Shown: positions 5,378-12,794, counted from the first letter of the stretch. The stretch: 14,683 nucleotides of DNA from an uncultured Collinsella sp. (GCA_902494605.1 CABUUG010000034.1:1-14683), one strand, 5' to 3'. Numbers and translations: made by a program. Notes: a model not told the origin generated them from the letters alone.

Positions 5378-6295
5378 CTATTTTTGAAAAAGTTTGCAGG
5401 CATTTTCCCAGCCGGCTCGAGCGATTGCTTCAGCGTCCTCGCCGGTACGATCGACGCGGTCGTTGACCAGCGCGTTTGCCGTGATGGAAATCATTGCAGG
5501 CTCGCACTCAAGACCGCGAATGGGCTCCGGCGCCATATAGGGACAATCCGTCTCGAACAAAATACGGTCGAGCGGAGTTGCCGCGAATGCCTCGCGCACG
5601 TCGTCGTTGCGCTTAAAGGTAGCCGCGCCGCCATAGGCGATGTAACAACCCAAATCCACAAAGCGCTCCATCGTGGCTCGGTCCTCGCCAAAGCAGTGCA
5701 GTACGCAACCGGCCTGGGGCACACCCACCTCGCGCAGCACGTTGTACGCATCCACATGCGAGGTGCGCTCCTCGTCCGCGTCCTCATGACGCAGGTGCAG
5801 CTCTACCGGCACATCGCGGCGTACAGCAAGCTCCAGCTGCCGCGCCATGCAGTCGATCTGCACGTCGTGGGGCGCCGGCGCAATATCGTCGTCGTAATCC
5901 ATGTGGTAGTCCAGACCGATCTCGCCGATGCCAACACACAACGGATCGTCGAGCGCAGTCACAATCTGGGCATGGATATCATCGGTGTAGTCCGGTGCGC
6001 CATAGGGGTGCACGCCGGCGAGATACTTAATCTGCGGAATATCCTGCATCGGCAGAATTTCGCGCACCAGCCAGTCGCTATAGTCCGCCACGCTGCGCTT
6101 GTCGGCGATGGGGTCGAGCATCGTCACCAGCAGGTCGACGCCCGCGGCTTTGGCGCGCACGAGCGTCTCGGGCACTTCTTTGCCCCAAAACGAAAGCAGA
6201 TGCGCATGCGTGTCGGCAAGCGGTGCCAACGGCTCCGGGCAGGCGACCGTCTTCTTTTTCTTGGTAAACGTCACGCGTTCGGCATTAAGCGTCAT
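5378..6295 (-). CDS. tatD: TatD-family metal-dependent hydrolase (probable DNase)
   Basis: TatD proteins are cytoplasmic TIM-barrel amidohydrolases with metal-dependent 3'-5' DNase activity. The 305-aa product shows the first metal motif DTHAHL (His30, His32). GEIGLDYH carries the next metal-ligand Glu. HLRHEDADEE, LHCFGED and the terminal metal motif ETDCPYMAPEP follow. A roughly 20-residue basic N-terminal extension (TKKKKTVACPEP) precedes the barrel and makes it longer than the usual 255-265 aa. The start overlaps the 3' end of rsmA by 11 bp, with GGGAG 7 nt before the ATG, so the two are coupled. The substrate in this organism is unknown; the motif set alone does not separate TatD from YcfH- or YabD-type paralogues. 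Confidence 0.92.
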   Translation of the reverse strand: MTLNAERVTFTKKKKTVACPEPLAPLADTHAHLLSFWGKEVPETLVRAKAAGVDLLVTMLDPIADKRSVADYSDWLVREILPMQDIPQIKYLAGVHPYGAPDYTDDIHAQIVTALDDPLCVGIGEIGLDYHMDYDDDIAPAPHDVQIDCMARQLELAVRRDVPVELHLRHEDADEERTSHVDAYNVLREVGVPQAGCVLHCFGEDRATMERFVDLGCYIAYGGAATFKRNDDVREAFAATPLDRILFETDCPYMAPEPIRGLECEPAMISITANALVNDRVDRTGEDAEAIARAGWENACKLFQK

Positions 6296-7145
6296 GGATT
6301 AGCTCCCGGGCCAGACGGACAAAGTCGGCAACATCGAGCGTCTCGGCGCGCGTGGTGGGTGCGATACCGCAAGCCTCAAAGGCGGCATCGAGCACGTCCT
6401 TGGCAAAACCGTTAGCGCTCATGGAATTGCGAATGGTCTTGCGACGCTGAGCAAATGCAGCATCAATCACGCGGGCCACAAACTCGCGATCGAGTCCTTC
6501 GGGCACCACGCCGTCAACACGGTCGATACGCACGACGGCCGAATCCACGTGCGGCGCCGGCATAAAGCAACGCGGCGGCACCTCAAAGCGACCCGTAACC
6601 TGTGCATACAGGCCGAGCTTTGCTGTATAGCCACCATAGGTCTTGTTACCCGGCACTGCAGCAATGCGATCGGCAACCTCCTTTTGAACCATGACGACGG
6701 CGCGCTTGAGCGCAGGCATCGTCTGGAAGAACTGCAGGATGATCGTCGCCGCCACGTTATAGGGCAGGTTCGCGACAAATACCGTCGGCTCACCGCCCGC
6801 AGCCTGCTCAATCTGCTCCGGGCCCACCCTGAGCGCGTCGCCCATGATAAAGCGGAAGTTGGCATAGTCGGCGGCATGGGCGTCGAGCACCGGCTCGAGC
6901 TCGGGGTCGGCCTCGATCGACGTGACGCACGCCGCCTCCTGCAGCAGCGCAAGCGTGAGCGTACCAACGCCCGGGCCAACCTCGAGCACGCGCTCATCGC
7001 CCGTGAGCTCGGAAAGCTCGCAGATGCGCTCAATCACATGGTTGTCGATCAGAAAGTTCTGGCCCAGGCGATGCTTGGTCGCAAGGCCAAACTCCTCCAG
7101 CAGCTCCCTGGTGGCCGTGGGGTTTGCCAAAGGCGAAGTTGTCAT
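6285..7145 (-). CDS. rsmA: 16S rRNA (adenine-1518/1519-N6)-dimethyltransferase
   Basis: It (also called KsgA) places two methyl groups on each of A1518 and A1519 near the 3' end of 16S rRNA during 30S maturation, using SAM. At 286 aa it is full length. It shows HRLGQNFLID (around residues 25-34), the SAM motif VLEVGPGVGTLT, EADPELEP and the catalytic NLPYNVA motif. The C-terminal domain includes PAPHVDSAVVRI and FAQRRKTIRNSM. AAGGAGG stands 5 nt before the ATG, a near-perfect site. It follows metG by 110 bp, with a hairpin terminator in the gap, and overlaps tatD by 11 bp. The metG, tatD, rsmA set is a common grouping; an rnmV gene, often between them, is absent here. Confidence 0.97.
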   Translation of the reverse strand: MTTSPLANPTATRELLEEFGLATKHRLGQNFLIDNHVIERICELSELTGDERVLEVGPGVGTLTLALLQEAACVTSIEADPELEPVLDAHAADYANFRFIMGDALRVGPEQIEQAAGGEPTVFVANLPYNVAATIILQFFQTMPALKRAVVMVQKEVADRIAAVPGNKTYGGYTAKLGLYAQVTGRFEVPPRCFMPAPHVDSAVVRIDRVDGVVPEGLDREFVARVIDAAFAQRRKTIRNSMSANGFAKDVLDAAFEACGIAPTTRAETLDVADFVRLARELIHDA

Positions 7146-7175
7146 AGTTGCCTCCTTAGCATGATGGCGGCGTCT

Positions 7176-7213
7176 TGAAACGAAAGGGCATGGACCGTTG
7201 CGGCCATGCCCTT
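7176..7213 (-). terminator. Hairpin between metG and rsmA
   Basis: On the minus strand a 10-bp perfect stem (7184-7193 with 7204-7213), capped by a further 3 bp, is followed by TTTCGTTT. It ends only 31-38 bp before the rsmA start and no clear promoter fits in that space. It may be a partial terminator that lowers rsmA-tatD expression relative to metG. Confidence 0.65.
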
Positions 7214-7255
7214 ACATCTAAACAGCAAATTGCCGATATGGCGCTCGCGCGGTCT

Positions 7256-8857
7256 CTACGCCAGACGCGGGAACAGCGGATCGCCCTTCTCGACGGGCTG
7301 ACCGCCGGCAAGCAGGCCCCAAGTGCAAATGCCCTTGAGGTCGTCGCTCGCGGCCTCGCCCTCACAGGACAGACGGCGCAGGGCCTCGGCAGAAGTCTGG
7401 GGCATGAGCGGCATCAGCAGGTGAGCGGCAATGCGGATGGCCTCGAGCAGGTTGTAGATCACAAATGCCAGCTCGTCAGCCTTGGCCTCGTCCTTGGCAA
7501 GCGCCCAGGGCTCGGAGTCCTCGATGTAGTGGTTGGCAGCATGGATGAGCTCCATGACCTCATCCTTGGCTCCGCCGTAATCGAGCACGTCCATCTTGGC
7601 CATGTAGCGCTCGACCAGGCCATCGGCGATCTTTGCCAGCGGGTTGTCGAACGCATCGAACGACGCGGGCTTGGCGGGCGCGCAACCATCAAAGTACTTT
7701 GCGCTCATGTTGAGCGAACGCGAGATGAGGTTGCCCCAGCTGTTGGCCAGGTCGGCGTTGTAGACCTGCTCCATGCGATCGAAGCTGATGGCGCCGTCGG
7801 TACCGGGGACGACGTCGGTCATGAAGTAGTAGCGATAGCCCTCGACGCCCAGCATGTCGATAACGTCCTGCGGAGCGATGGCGTTGCCGCGGCTCTTGGA
7901 CATCTTCTCGGCCTTGCCAGTCTCGGCATTGCGCACGGTCAGGAAGCCGTGGGCAAAGACGTGCTCGGGCAGGGCCTCGCCGATGGCCATGAGCATGGCG
8001 GGCCAAATGACGCAGTGGAAGCGGATGATGTCCTTGCCCACGATGTGGAACTGCGCGGGCCAGCGATAGGCCAGCTCGGCACGCGCCTCGTCGGTGTCGA
8101 CACCGTAGCCGACGGCCGTCATATAGTTGAGCAGCGCGTCGAACCATACATAGGTCACATGGCCCTCGTCAAACGGAACCTGAATGCCCCAGTCAAAGCT
8201 CGTACGGCTCACGGAAAGGTCGTTGAGGCCGCCTTCGACAAAGCTGCGCACCTCGTTCATGCGGAACGCAGGCTCAACAAAATCGGGGTGCTCGTCATAG
8301 AGCTTGAGCAGCTTGTCCTGGAACGCAGAGAGCTTAAAGAAGTAGGACTCCTCCTGCACGCGCTCGAGCGGGCGGTGGCAATCGGGGCACAGGTGCTGGC
8401 CGACGCTGCCGTACTCTTCGTCGCCCTTCTGGACCTGCGTATCGGTAAAGTAGGTCTCGTCGGGCACGCAGTACCAACCGTCATAGCTGCCCTTGTACAG
8501 GTAACCGGACTCCTTCATGCGCTCCCACAGGTACTGCACGGCATGATGCTGGCGCGGCTCGGTGGTACGGATGAAGTCGTCGTTGGAAATCTCGAGCTTG
8601 CTCCAAAGCTCCTTGAAGTGCGGGGCCTGGCTGTCGGTCCACTCCTGCGGCGTCATGCCATGCTTGGCTGCGGCCTCGGCGACCTTCTCGCCGTGCTCGT
8701 CCATGCCAGTCAGGAACTTGACGTTATAGCCGGCGGAACGGCGATAGCGAGCCTGAACGTCGGCGATGATGGTGGAATAAGCCGTGCCCAGGTGCGGATC
8801 GGCGTTGACGTAGTAGATGGGCGTCGTGATAAAGAACGAAGGCTTGCTTTGATCCAT
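7256..8857 (-). CDS. metG: Methionine--tRNA ligase
   Basis: It charges tRNA-Met and initiator tRNA with methionine in the cytoplasm; class I synthetase. The 533-aa product has the HIGH-type motif PHLGTAY (residues 21-27) and the KMSKS loop (318-322). FTGMDEHG-type residues (LTGMDEHGEK, 49-58) and YVWFDALLNY follow the family. The C-terminal helical anticodon domain carries EPWALAK. It lacks the extra C-terminal tRNA-binding (EMAP-like) domain found in about 640-aa versions. The connective-peptide metal knuckle reads CxxD (130-133) and CxxC (157-160), so one usual Cys is Asp. GGAGG lies 8 nt before the ATG. It follows rsmI by 69 bp on the same strand. Confidence 0.97.
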   Translation of the reverse strand: MDQSKPSFFITTPIYYVNADPHLGTAYSTIIADVQARYRRSAGYNVKFLTGMDEHGEKVAEAAAKHGMTPQEWTDSQAPHFKELWSKLEISNDDFIRTTEPRQHHAVQYLWERMKESGYLYKGSYDGWYCVPDETYFTDTQVQKGDEEYGSVGQHLCPDCHRPLERVQEESYFFKLSAFQDKLLKLYDEHPDFVEPAFRMNEVRSFVEGGLNDLSVSRTSFDWGIQVPFDEGHVTYVWFDALLNYMTAVGYGVDTDEARAELAYRWPAQFHIVGKDIIRFHCVIWPAMLMAIGEALPEHVFAHGFLTVRNAETGKAEKMSKSRGNAIAPQDVIDMLGVEGYRYYFMTDVVPGTDGAISFDRMEQVYNADLANSWGNLISRSLNMSAKYFDGCAPAKPASFDAFDNPLAKIADGLVERYMAKMDVLDYGGAKDEVMELIHAANHYIEDSEPWALAKDEAKADELAFVIYNLLEAIRIAAHLLMPLMPQTSAEALRRLSCEGEAASDDLKGICTWGLLAGGQPVEKGDPLFPRLA

Positions 8858-8926
8858 GGGGTTTGTCCTCCAGAAAAACGTTGCATACAGGGGATGATTC
8901 TAGCGCAAGGGCTGGATATCCTCCAT

Positions 8927-9805
8927 CTATTGCATATCGAGCACCATGGCATAGACATCGCGCTTGCGGCGCGAATACTTCTGAGACAGGCGCTTGGCCA
9001 CCGCAGACGCGGGCTCCCCCTCCTCGAGCGCGGCGCGGATATCCTCGCGCAGGGCCTCGTCGGGATCCGCTGCCGCGGCGCCAACCGGCACGGCACCGGC
9101 CTCCTCATCCTCGCTCGGCGGCGCGATGACCAGCGCAATCTCGCCCTTTACCTCGCCGCGAGCACGCAGCTCCTCGGCAAGCTGGGCAGCGGGCCCGCGC
9201 AAGACTTCCTCGTGCAGCTTGGTGAGCTCGCGGCAGACGGCAACCTCACGTTGGGGAAAGACCTCCGTCACGGCCTCGAGCGTCGCCACGATGCGATGTG
9301 GAGACTCGTAGAAGATGAGTGCGCCGGGCACCACGGCAAGGCGCTGCAAACGGCGCACACGGTCACCGTGCTTTCGGCCCAAAAAGCCCTCGAAGAAAAA
9401 ATGCTCGCAGGGAATGCCGGACGAAACGAGCGCCGTGACGCAAGCAGAGGGCCCGGGAATAACTTCGACGGGCACATCGGCCTCACGTGCCGCCTCGACC
9501 AGCGCCTGGCCGGGATCGGACACGCTCGGCATGCCGGCGTCCGAGGCAAAGGCGAGGGTCTCCCCCGCCAGCAGACGGCCGACCAGGCCGGCGGCGCGGC
9601 TGGCGATCACATTCTCGTCGCAACGGACAAGCGGCTTGGAAATGCCCAGGTGCATCAGCAGCTTTGACGTCACACGCGTGTCTTCGCAGCAGATGACATC
9701 GGCAGCGGCAAAGGCCTCGCCAACGCGCGGGGACAGGTCGCCCAAGTTGCCGATGGGCGTGCCGACCACATAGAGTTTGCCCGTATGGGCGCTGTTTTGC
9801 GTCAT
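8927..9805 (-). CDS. rsmI: 16S rRNA (cytidine-1402-2'-O)-methyltransferase
   Basis: It adds the 2'-O-methyl group to C1402 in the decoding centre of 16S rRNA with SAM. The 292-aa product shows the tetrapyrrole-methylase-fold motifs in order: YVVGTPIGNLGDLSPR (around residues 12-27), CEDTRVTSKLL, ASDAGMPSVSDPG, IPGPSACVTALVSSG and FFFEGFLGRK. The RsmI C-terminal domain ends ASAVAKRLSQKYSRRKRDVY. The start codon lies 6 bp past the stop of the GH5-like gene, and the ribosome site (TAGG) is weak and overlaps that stop. Translation may therefore depend on coupling to the gene before it. metG follows by 69 bp. Confidence 0.97.
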   Translation of the reverse strand: MTQNSAHTGKLYVVGTPIGNLGDLSPRVGEAFAAADVICCEDTRVTSKLLMHLGISKPLVRCDENVIASRAAGLVGRLLAGETLAFASDAGMPSVSDPGQALVEAAREADVPVEVIPGPSACVTALVSSGIPCEHFFFEGFLGRKHGDRVRRLQRLAVVPGALIFYESPHRIVATLEAVTEVFPQREVAVCRELTKLHEEVLRGPAAQLAEELRARGEVKGEIALVIAPPSEDEEAGAVPVGAAAADPDEALREDIRAALEEGEPASAVAKRLSQKYSRRKRDVYAMVLDMQ

Positions 9806-9811
9806 ATCAAC

Positions 9812-10873
9812 CTATTCAATCATGCCACGCTCGAGCGTACCGAGCGCCGCGCGGGCGTCCCATGCTGCAATGCGCTTCTCGGTCTTCCACGTTTGGAAGA
9901 ACCAACCGGCAGCCGGCGCAAACGAAGCCAGTTGGTTGGCGATAAACACGCGCTCGTAGGCATTGCGGCCCTCGGGCGTAACCGACGAGTTGGCAAAGAT
10001 CGCCGCGCCCGACCATTCGCCCACCAGCACGGGGAACCCAGTCGAAATCGCTTCTTTGAGCTCGCGCTTGTTGCGCGAAATCGCCGTCGTCAGCCCGCGG
10101 GGGCTCGTGATATCGAGCGCATATTCGTCGCGGTAATGGTACAGGTGAAGGTCCATGTAGACGTTCTTGTACTTGGCGCCGCGCATAAAATGCTTCCACT
10201 CGCTGGGATGCCCCGACGACGAGAAGACGACGATCTTATCCTCGGGCATATATGAACGGACGAGCTCATAGGCATCGCGATAGAAGTTGCGCAGGTAGTG
10301 CGCCGGAATGCCATCCGTCATGGTGAAGAGGCTCTTGCGGACACTCATCTGCGGCGTATCCAGCAGCTCAATGCCCAGCAGGCTCTCGGCCTCGCCGTAG
10401 CGATCGGCCAGGCGCTCGAGCACGTCGAGCGCGACATGACGACCGTTGGTGGACGAATGCCACTCGGCGACAGCCTCTGGCGTGGCGGGCGAATCATTGG
10501 AATCGCCCTGGCCACCGGGCACAGTTGCTAGATCAAGCAGCACGCGGATGTCATACTTGGCAGCCCACTCAATCGCACGGTCAATGTAGTCGACAACCGA
10601 GATGTAGGACGCATCGGACTCCTGCGAGCCAAAGGCATACCAGGGCACCGGCAGACGCACGGCATTGAGACCGATCTGCGCCATGCGACGGAAATCGTCC
10701 TCGCTCACAAACGTCTCGTAATGACGGCGCATGCGCTCGTTATAGGCGGCGGTGCCCATGGCCTCCTGCAGCTCGGCCGCGTTGGATGCACCGGTCGCCG
10801 CGTATAGCGACGGGGTCACCCAAGGCTCGGGAATAAACCAGCCAGAGAGATTAACGCCGAGTATCCTCTCCAT
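9812..10873 (-). CDS. GH5-like (exo-1,3-glucanase-type) protein lacking the acid/base Glu
   Basis: The 353-aa product resembles the Exg-type group of glycoside hydrolase family 5. It opens LGVNLSGWFIPEPWVTPSLY (residues 5-24), then LNAVRLPVPWYAF (69-81), DLHLYHY (241-247), LVGEWSGA (283-290) and GWFFQTWKTE (323-332). Glu286 fits the nucleophile. The acid/base motif, normally ELxNEP, reads ELLDTPQ (D172-T173-P174), and the usual DLH reads DLA (A116). The change comes from substitution, as the frame is intact. No signal peptide is present, so the protein should stay in the cytoplasm. The ATG at 10873 was chosen: AGGGGG stands 5 nt before it and the family's opening motif starts there; an upstream in-frame extension to 11068 has no family similarity. 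rsmI follows after 6 bp. It may be a non-hydrolytic or altered enzyme. Confidence 0.85.
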   Translation of the reverse strand: MERILGVNLSGWFIPEPWVTPSLYAATGASNAAELQEAMGTAAYNERMRRHYETFVSEDDFRRMAQIGLNAVRLPVPWYAFGSQESDASYISVVDYIDRAIEWAAKYDIRVLLDLATVPGGQGDSNDSPATPEAVAEWHSSTNGRHVALDVLERLADRYGEAESLLGIELLDTPQMSVRKSLFTMTDGIPAHYLRNFYRDAYELVRSYMPEDKIVVFSSSGHPSEWKHFMRGAKYKNVYMDLHLYHYRDEYALDITSPRGLTTAISRNKRELKEAISTGFPVLVGEWSGAAIFANSSVTPEGRNAYERVFIANQLASFAPAAGWFFQTWKTEKRIAAWDARAALGTLERGMIE

Positions 10874-10892
10874 CACTGCCCCCTTCGGATCG

Positions 10893-10944
10893 TGCAGGCC
10901 GAGCCTGCATCGTATTGCACAGGAAAAGTATCGTTTTGAGTATA
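10893..10944 (-). promoter_or_regulatory. Leader of GH5-like gene: -10 candidate and inverted repeat
   Basis: A TATACT -10 box is seen on the minus strand (10939-10944) without a good -35 at normal distance. Downstream, 20 bp before the start codon, lies a perfect 7-bp inverted repeat TGCAGGC-CGA-GCCTGCA (10893-10909). It would form a hairpin in the leader or serve as an operator. The rest of the 10874-11111 gap shows nothing further that I can support. Confidence 0.35.
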
Positions 10945-11111
10945 CCCGCGCGTGCGGACAGACGACCGAACGGTCTGTAAAGTGGCGCAAAAGCGGGAGG
11001 AATGTCTGGGCGGGCGGGCCCGAGATGTGCACGCACGTCGGAAGTAAGCGCCGGAAAGCGCATCCCACTCTGAAGCCAAATTCCGGGACGCAATTTCCGC
11101 AGAGTCCTCGA

Positions 11112-11142
11112 TAAAAGAAAAGGACCCCTTTGCAGAGGTCCT
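11112..11142 (-). terminator. Terminator of tRNA-Phe
   Basis: On the minus strand AGGACC (11137-11142) pairs with GGTCCT (11121-11126), with two more inner pairs, and is followed by TTTCTTTTAT. It lies 14 bp past the tRNA 3' end. Confidence 0.85.
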
Positions 11143-11155
11143 AGTCAATTCAAGG

Positions 11156-11228
<73 letters not shown>

Positions 11229-11260
11229 ATTTGAGGTGTGCCTTGTTTCAAGGCTTGATT

Positions 11261-11288
11261 AGTATAACCAAGGACGCGTTCCGGTCAA
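11261..11288 (-). promoter_or_regulatory. Sigma-70-type promoter of tRNA-Phe
   Basis: On the minus strand TTGACC (11283-11288) and TATACT (11261-11266) are 16 bp apart, one of the best promoters in the window. It lies about 33 bp before the tRNA 5' end and past the stop of the antitoxin gene. Confidence 0.8.
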
Positions 11289-11351
11289 CCGAGAATTTTA
11301 AAAAAGTTTTTGAGCACAGCCTCGGTTCTATAAATCGGCACGTCAGAGGCA

Positions 11352-11639
11352 TCAGCCGGCAGCAAGAAGTTTTTCACTCAGAGCCGCACGGGCAAACTCA
11401 CTTGGCGTCATCCCCTCGGCAGCCGCCCGTCGACGAATGGCCTCCTTCATTCCCAGAGGAATCTTGACCGACAGCGTTGCCGTCCCCTCACCTGAGAGCG
11501 GGGGCCGTCCACGCACGATCCCACCAACGGTGTGTTCGCCATCCGGAAACTCTCCGCGCTCGTACGACTCGCACCACGCGTCAATCATTTCATCCGTTAC
11601 AACCTGACCATTAGCGGCCGTATACGTCTTGCCCATCAT
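11352..11639 (-). CDS. Ribbon-helix-helix antitoxin-like protein
   Basis: The 95-aa product fits a CopG/RHH-type DNA-binding antitoxin. The N-terminal half (GQVVTDEMIDAWCESYERGEFPDG) is likely the toxin-binding segment. The C-terminal half reads TATLSVKIPLGMKEAIRRRAAAEG then TPSEFARAALSEKLL, a beta strand followed by two helices (residues 53-92). Its start overlaps the end of the toxin gene as ATGA. A second ATG directly after (11636) is equally possible and would shorten it by one residue. GAGG stands 5 nt before the first ATG. In such pairs the antitoxin usually also represses the operon (known of the class). The tRNA-Phe promoter lies downstream. Family placement is from pattern only. Confidence 0.72.
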   Translation of the reverse strand: MMGKTYTAANGQVVTDEMIDAWCESYERGEFPDGEHTVGGIVRGRPPLSGEGTATLSVKIPLGMKEAIRRRAAAEGMTPSEFARAALSEKLLAAG

Positions 11640-11902
11640 CGACCCCTCTGCCGAGCTCGCTCGATCTCTTGCCAGAATTTCTTCTGAACCGGAGACAGGG
11701 CATGAATAATGAGCCATCCACGAATTAGTTCGACCGCAACAAGCTCCACACTTCGACCATCTGGAAGCCATCCAATGGCAAGCCATCTCGGCGGCTCGTC
11801 CTCCGACTCGCGGCGAATGCACTCAGTAACCGCGAACCAGGCACCAAGCACCTGCTTTTCCGTCAAGTGTTTTTTGGCGTTCGGATGGATCTCAACATCC
11901 AT
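11636..11902 (-). CDS. BrnT-like toxin of a type II toxin-antitoxin pair
   Basis: The 88-aa product starts MDVEIHPNAKKHLTEKQV and carries RWLAIGWLPDGRSVELVAVEL then WLIIHALSPVQKKFW. The order fits small RelE/BrnT-fold ribonuclease toxins: an N-terminal helix with Lys-His, a central sheet with the IG..DGR turn, and a C-terminal H-A-x-P element with basic residues. The ATG at 11902 has GGAGG 9 nt upstream. An in-frame ORF extends far upstream but only as antisense or frame shadow of the DUF192 gene. It overlaps the antitoxin by 4 bp and lies 59 bp after the DUF192 gene. If it is a true toxin, it would cleave mRNA and slow growth when free of antitoxin. The toxin-first order also occurs in brnTA. 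Confidence 0.65.
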   Translation of the reverse strand: MDVEIHPNAKKHLTEKQVLGAWFAVTECIRRESEDEPPRWLAIGWLPDGRSVELVAVELIRGWLIIHALSPVQKKFWQEIERARQRGR

Positions 11903-11927
11903 GCATCTTCTCCTCCATCTTACCAAA

Positions 11928-11942
11928 TTTCGTATGACGAAA
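11928..11942. promoter_or_regulatory. Palindromic operator candidate before toxin gene
   Basis: A perfect inverted repeat TTTCGT-ATG-ACGAAA lies 26-40 bp before the toxin start, next to a possible -10 TAAGAT on the minus strand. The placement fits an autoregulation site for the ribbon-helix-helix protein. Confidence 0.45.
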
Positions 11943-11961
11943 GTCCGCCGTCGCCAATCTC

Positions 11962-12321
11962 TTACGCCGGCACTTGTTGGAGGGCGGGAGGTGTAGCGAG
12001 GATTGAAGGGCGTTCCAATACCGCCCAGGCACCGGGACAGGAACACATGTGCCAAGGACGGACGTTTTCGTAGCGCGCGAGGATATTGCCGTCGCGATCG
12101 ATGAAGGCGATGTCGATGGGATAGGCCATAAAACACGTATGGACCGAAGAGCAGCGTGGAAACGCCATGACGAGCGGCAGGCCGTTGGCGGCAACCGGAC
12201 GCCGTCCCAGCATGCCGCGCAGGCGCACGACAAACGACTCCGCCACCACAAACTCGGCCGGCGTCCAACCCAGCCTATTGAGTGCCCGCGCGTAGGCGAT
12301 GTAGGACGAGACCGCGGTCAC
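11962..12321 (-). CDS. DUF192 family protein
   Basis: The 119-aa product matches the DUF192 pattern: AESFVVRLRGMLGRRP (residues 28-42), GLPLVMAFPRCSSVHTCFMAYPIDIAFIDRDGNIL (47-81), then VRPWHMCSCPGAWAVLERP. The family's function is not established; many members are secreted. This one shows no clear signal peptide. It has an unusual cluster of Cys residues (57, 63, 93, 95). The GTG at 12321 was chosen because it overlaps the stop of the TadE-like gene as GTGA, with GGGGGTGG 4 nt before it; a longer in-frame start at 12426 lies deep within the neighbour and lacks family residues. It is thus coupled to the pilus genes. Confidence 0.85.
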   Translation of the reverse strand: MTAVSSYIAYARALNRLGWTPAEFVVAESFVVRLRGMLGRRPVAANGLPLVMAFPRCSSVHTCFMAYPIDIAFIDRDGNILARYENVRPWHMCSCPGAWAVLERPSILATPPALQQVPA

Positions 12322-12794
12322 ATGACCACCCCCGGACGCCATGGATCGACCGTCACCGCACGCTCGTGCGACAACGTTGTCGGCGCCCCCAGCGGAACGC
12401 CAGCGATGCTGAGAGAAGTCGGCCACGGCTCATAGTGCATGGTGCAGGTGTAGGTCCTAAACGTACCGGATAGGGAGAGCAGGCCACCATCCGATGCCTC
12501 CGCGCCTTGCTCGCTCGACACTTCGATCTGCAAGTCATAGCCTTCCATGGCATTCAGAATTTGAGTCTGAACCGTCGCCGAGGCATCGGCAGAGCTCTCG
12601 TCACCCTCCCCGCCCGGCGCCACAGCGTGCGCCAGCACGATGTCGGGCACCACGCGGTCGAAGCGCGCGACAGCGCTGGCAAAGACCATGACGTTGTACA
12701 CGATGAGCGCCAGCACCAGTAAAACGGGCGTAACCACTGCCATCTCCACCGTCGCCTGGGCGCGCTCCTCGCGCAGACGTATGCGGATACTCAT
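12318..12794 (-). CDS. TadE/TadG-like pseudopilin
   Basis: The 158-aa product has a short basic N-terminus (MSIRIRLREERAQ), then ATVEMAVVTPVLLVLALIVYNVMVFASAVA (residues 14-43). This is the TadE pattern of a Glu (E17) at the start of one hydrophobic helix. A roughly 115-residue outside domain follows. TadE-like proteins are minor pseudopilins of Tad/Flp pili, processed by a prepilin peptidase (known of the class); the cleavage site cannot be fixed here. It starts within the stop of the large gene upstream (TAATG), with GGGGGG about 5 nt before, and ends in a GTGA overlap with the DUF192 gene, so all three are translated in series. It has one Cys (C117), and the cargo domain is not recognisable. 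Confidence 0.85.
   Translation of the reverse strand: MSIRIRLREERAQATVEMAVVTPVLLVLALIVYNVMVFASAVARFDRVVPDIVLAHAVAPGGEGDESSADASATVQTQILNAMEGYDLQIEVSSEQGAEASDGGLLSLSGTFRTYTCTMHYEPWPTSLSIAGVPLGAPTTLSHERAVTVDPWRPGVVM

Noticed and set aside
5384..6415. 343-codon plus-strand frame
   Set aside because: It is antisense to tatD and the end of rsmA, which carry clear active-site motifs. It has no support of its own.
7175..9667. 830-codon open frame on the plus strand
   Set aside because: It runs antisense through metG and rsmI, both certain by their motifs. Such long frames arise from codon bias in high-GC genes. No ribosome site or family motif was seen.
10874..11068. 65-residue N-terminal extension of the GH5-like protein
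   Set aside because: The family similarity starts exactly at the ATG at 10873, which has a good ribosome site; the extension is not signal-peptide-like and crosses the likely promoter.
11903..12268. N-terminal extension of the toxin frame
   Set aside because: It overlaps the DUF192 gene in another frame and reads as basic, Arg-rich shadow sequence. The ATG at 11902 has its own ribosome site.
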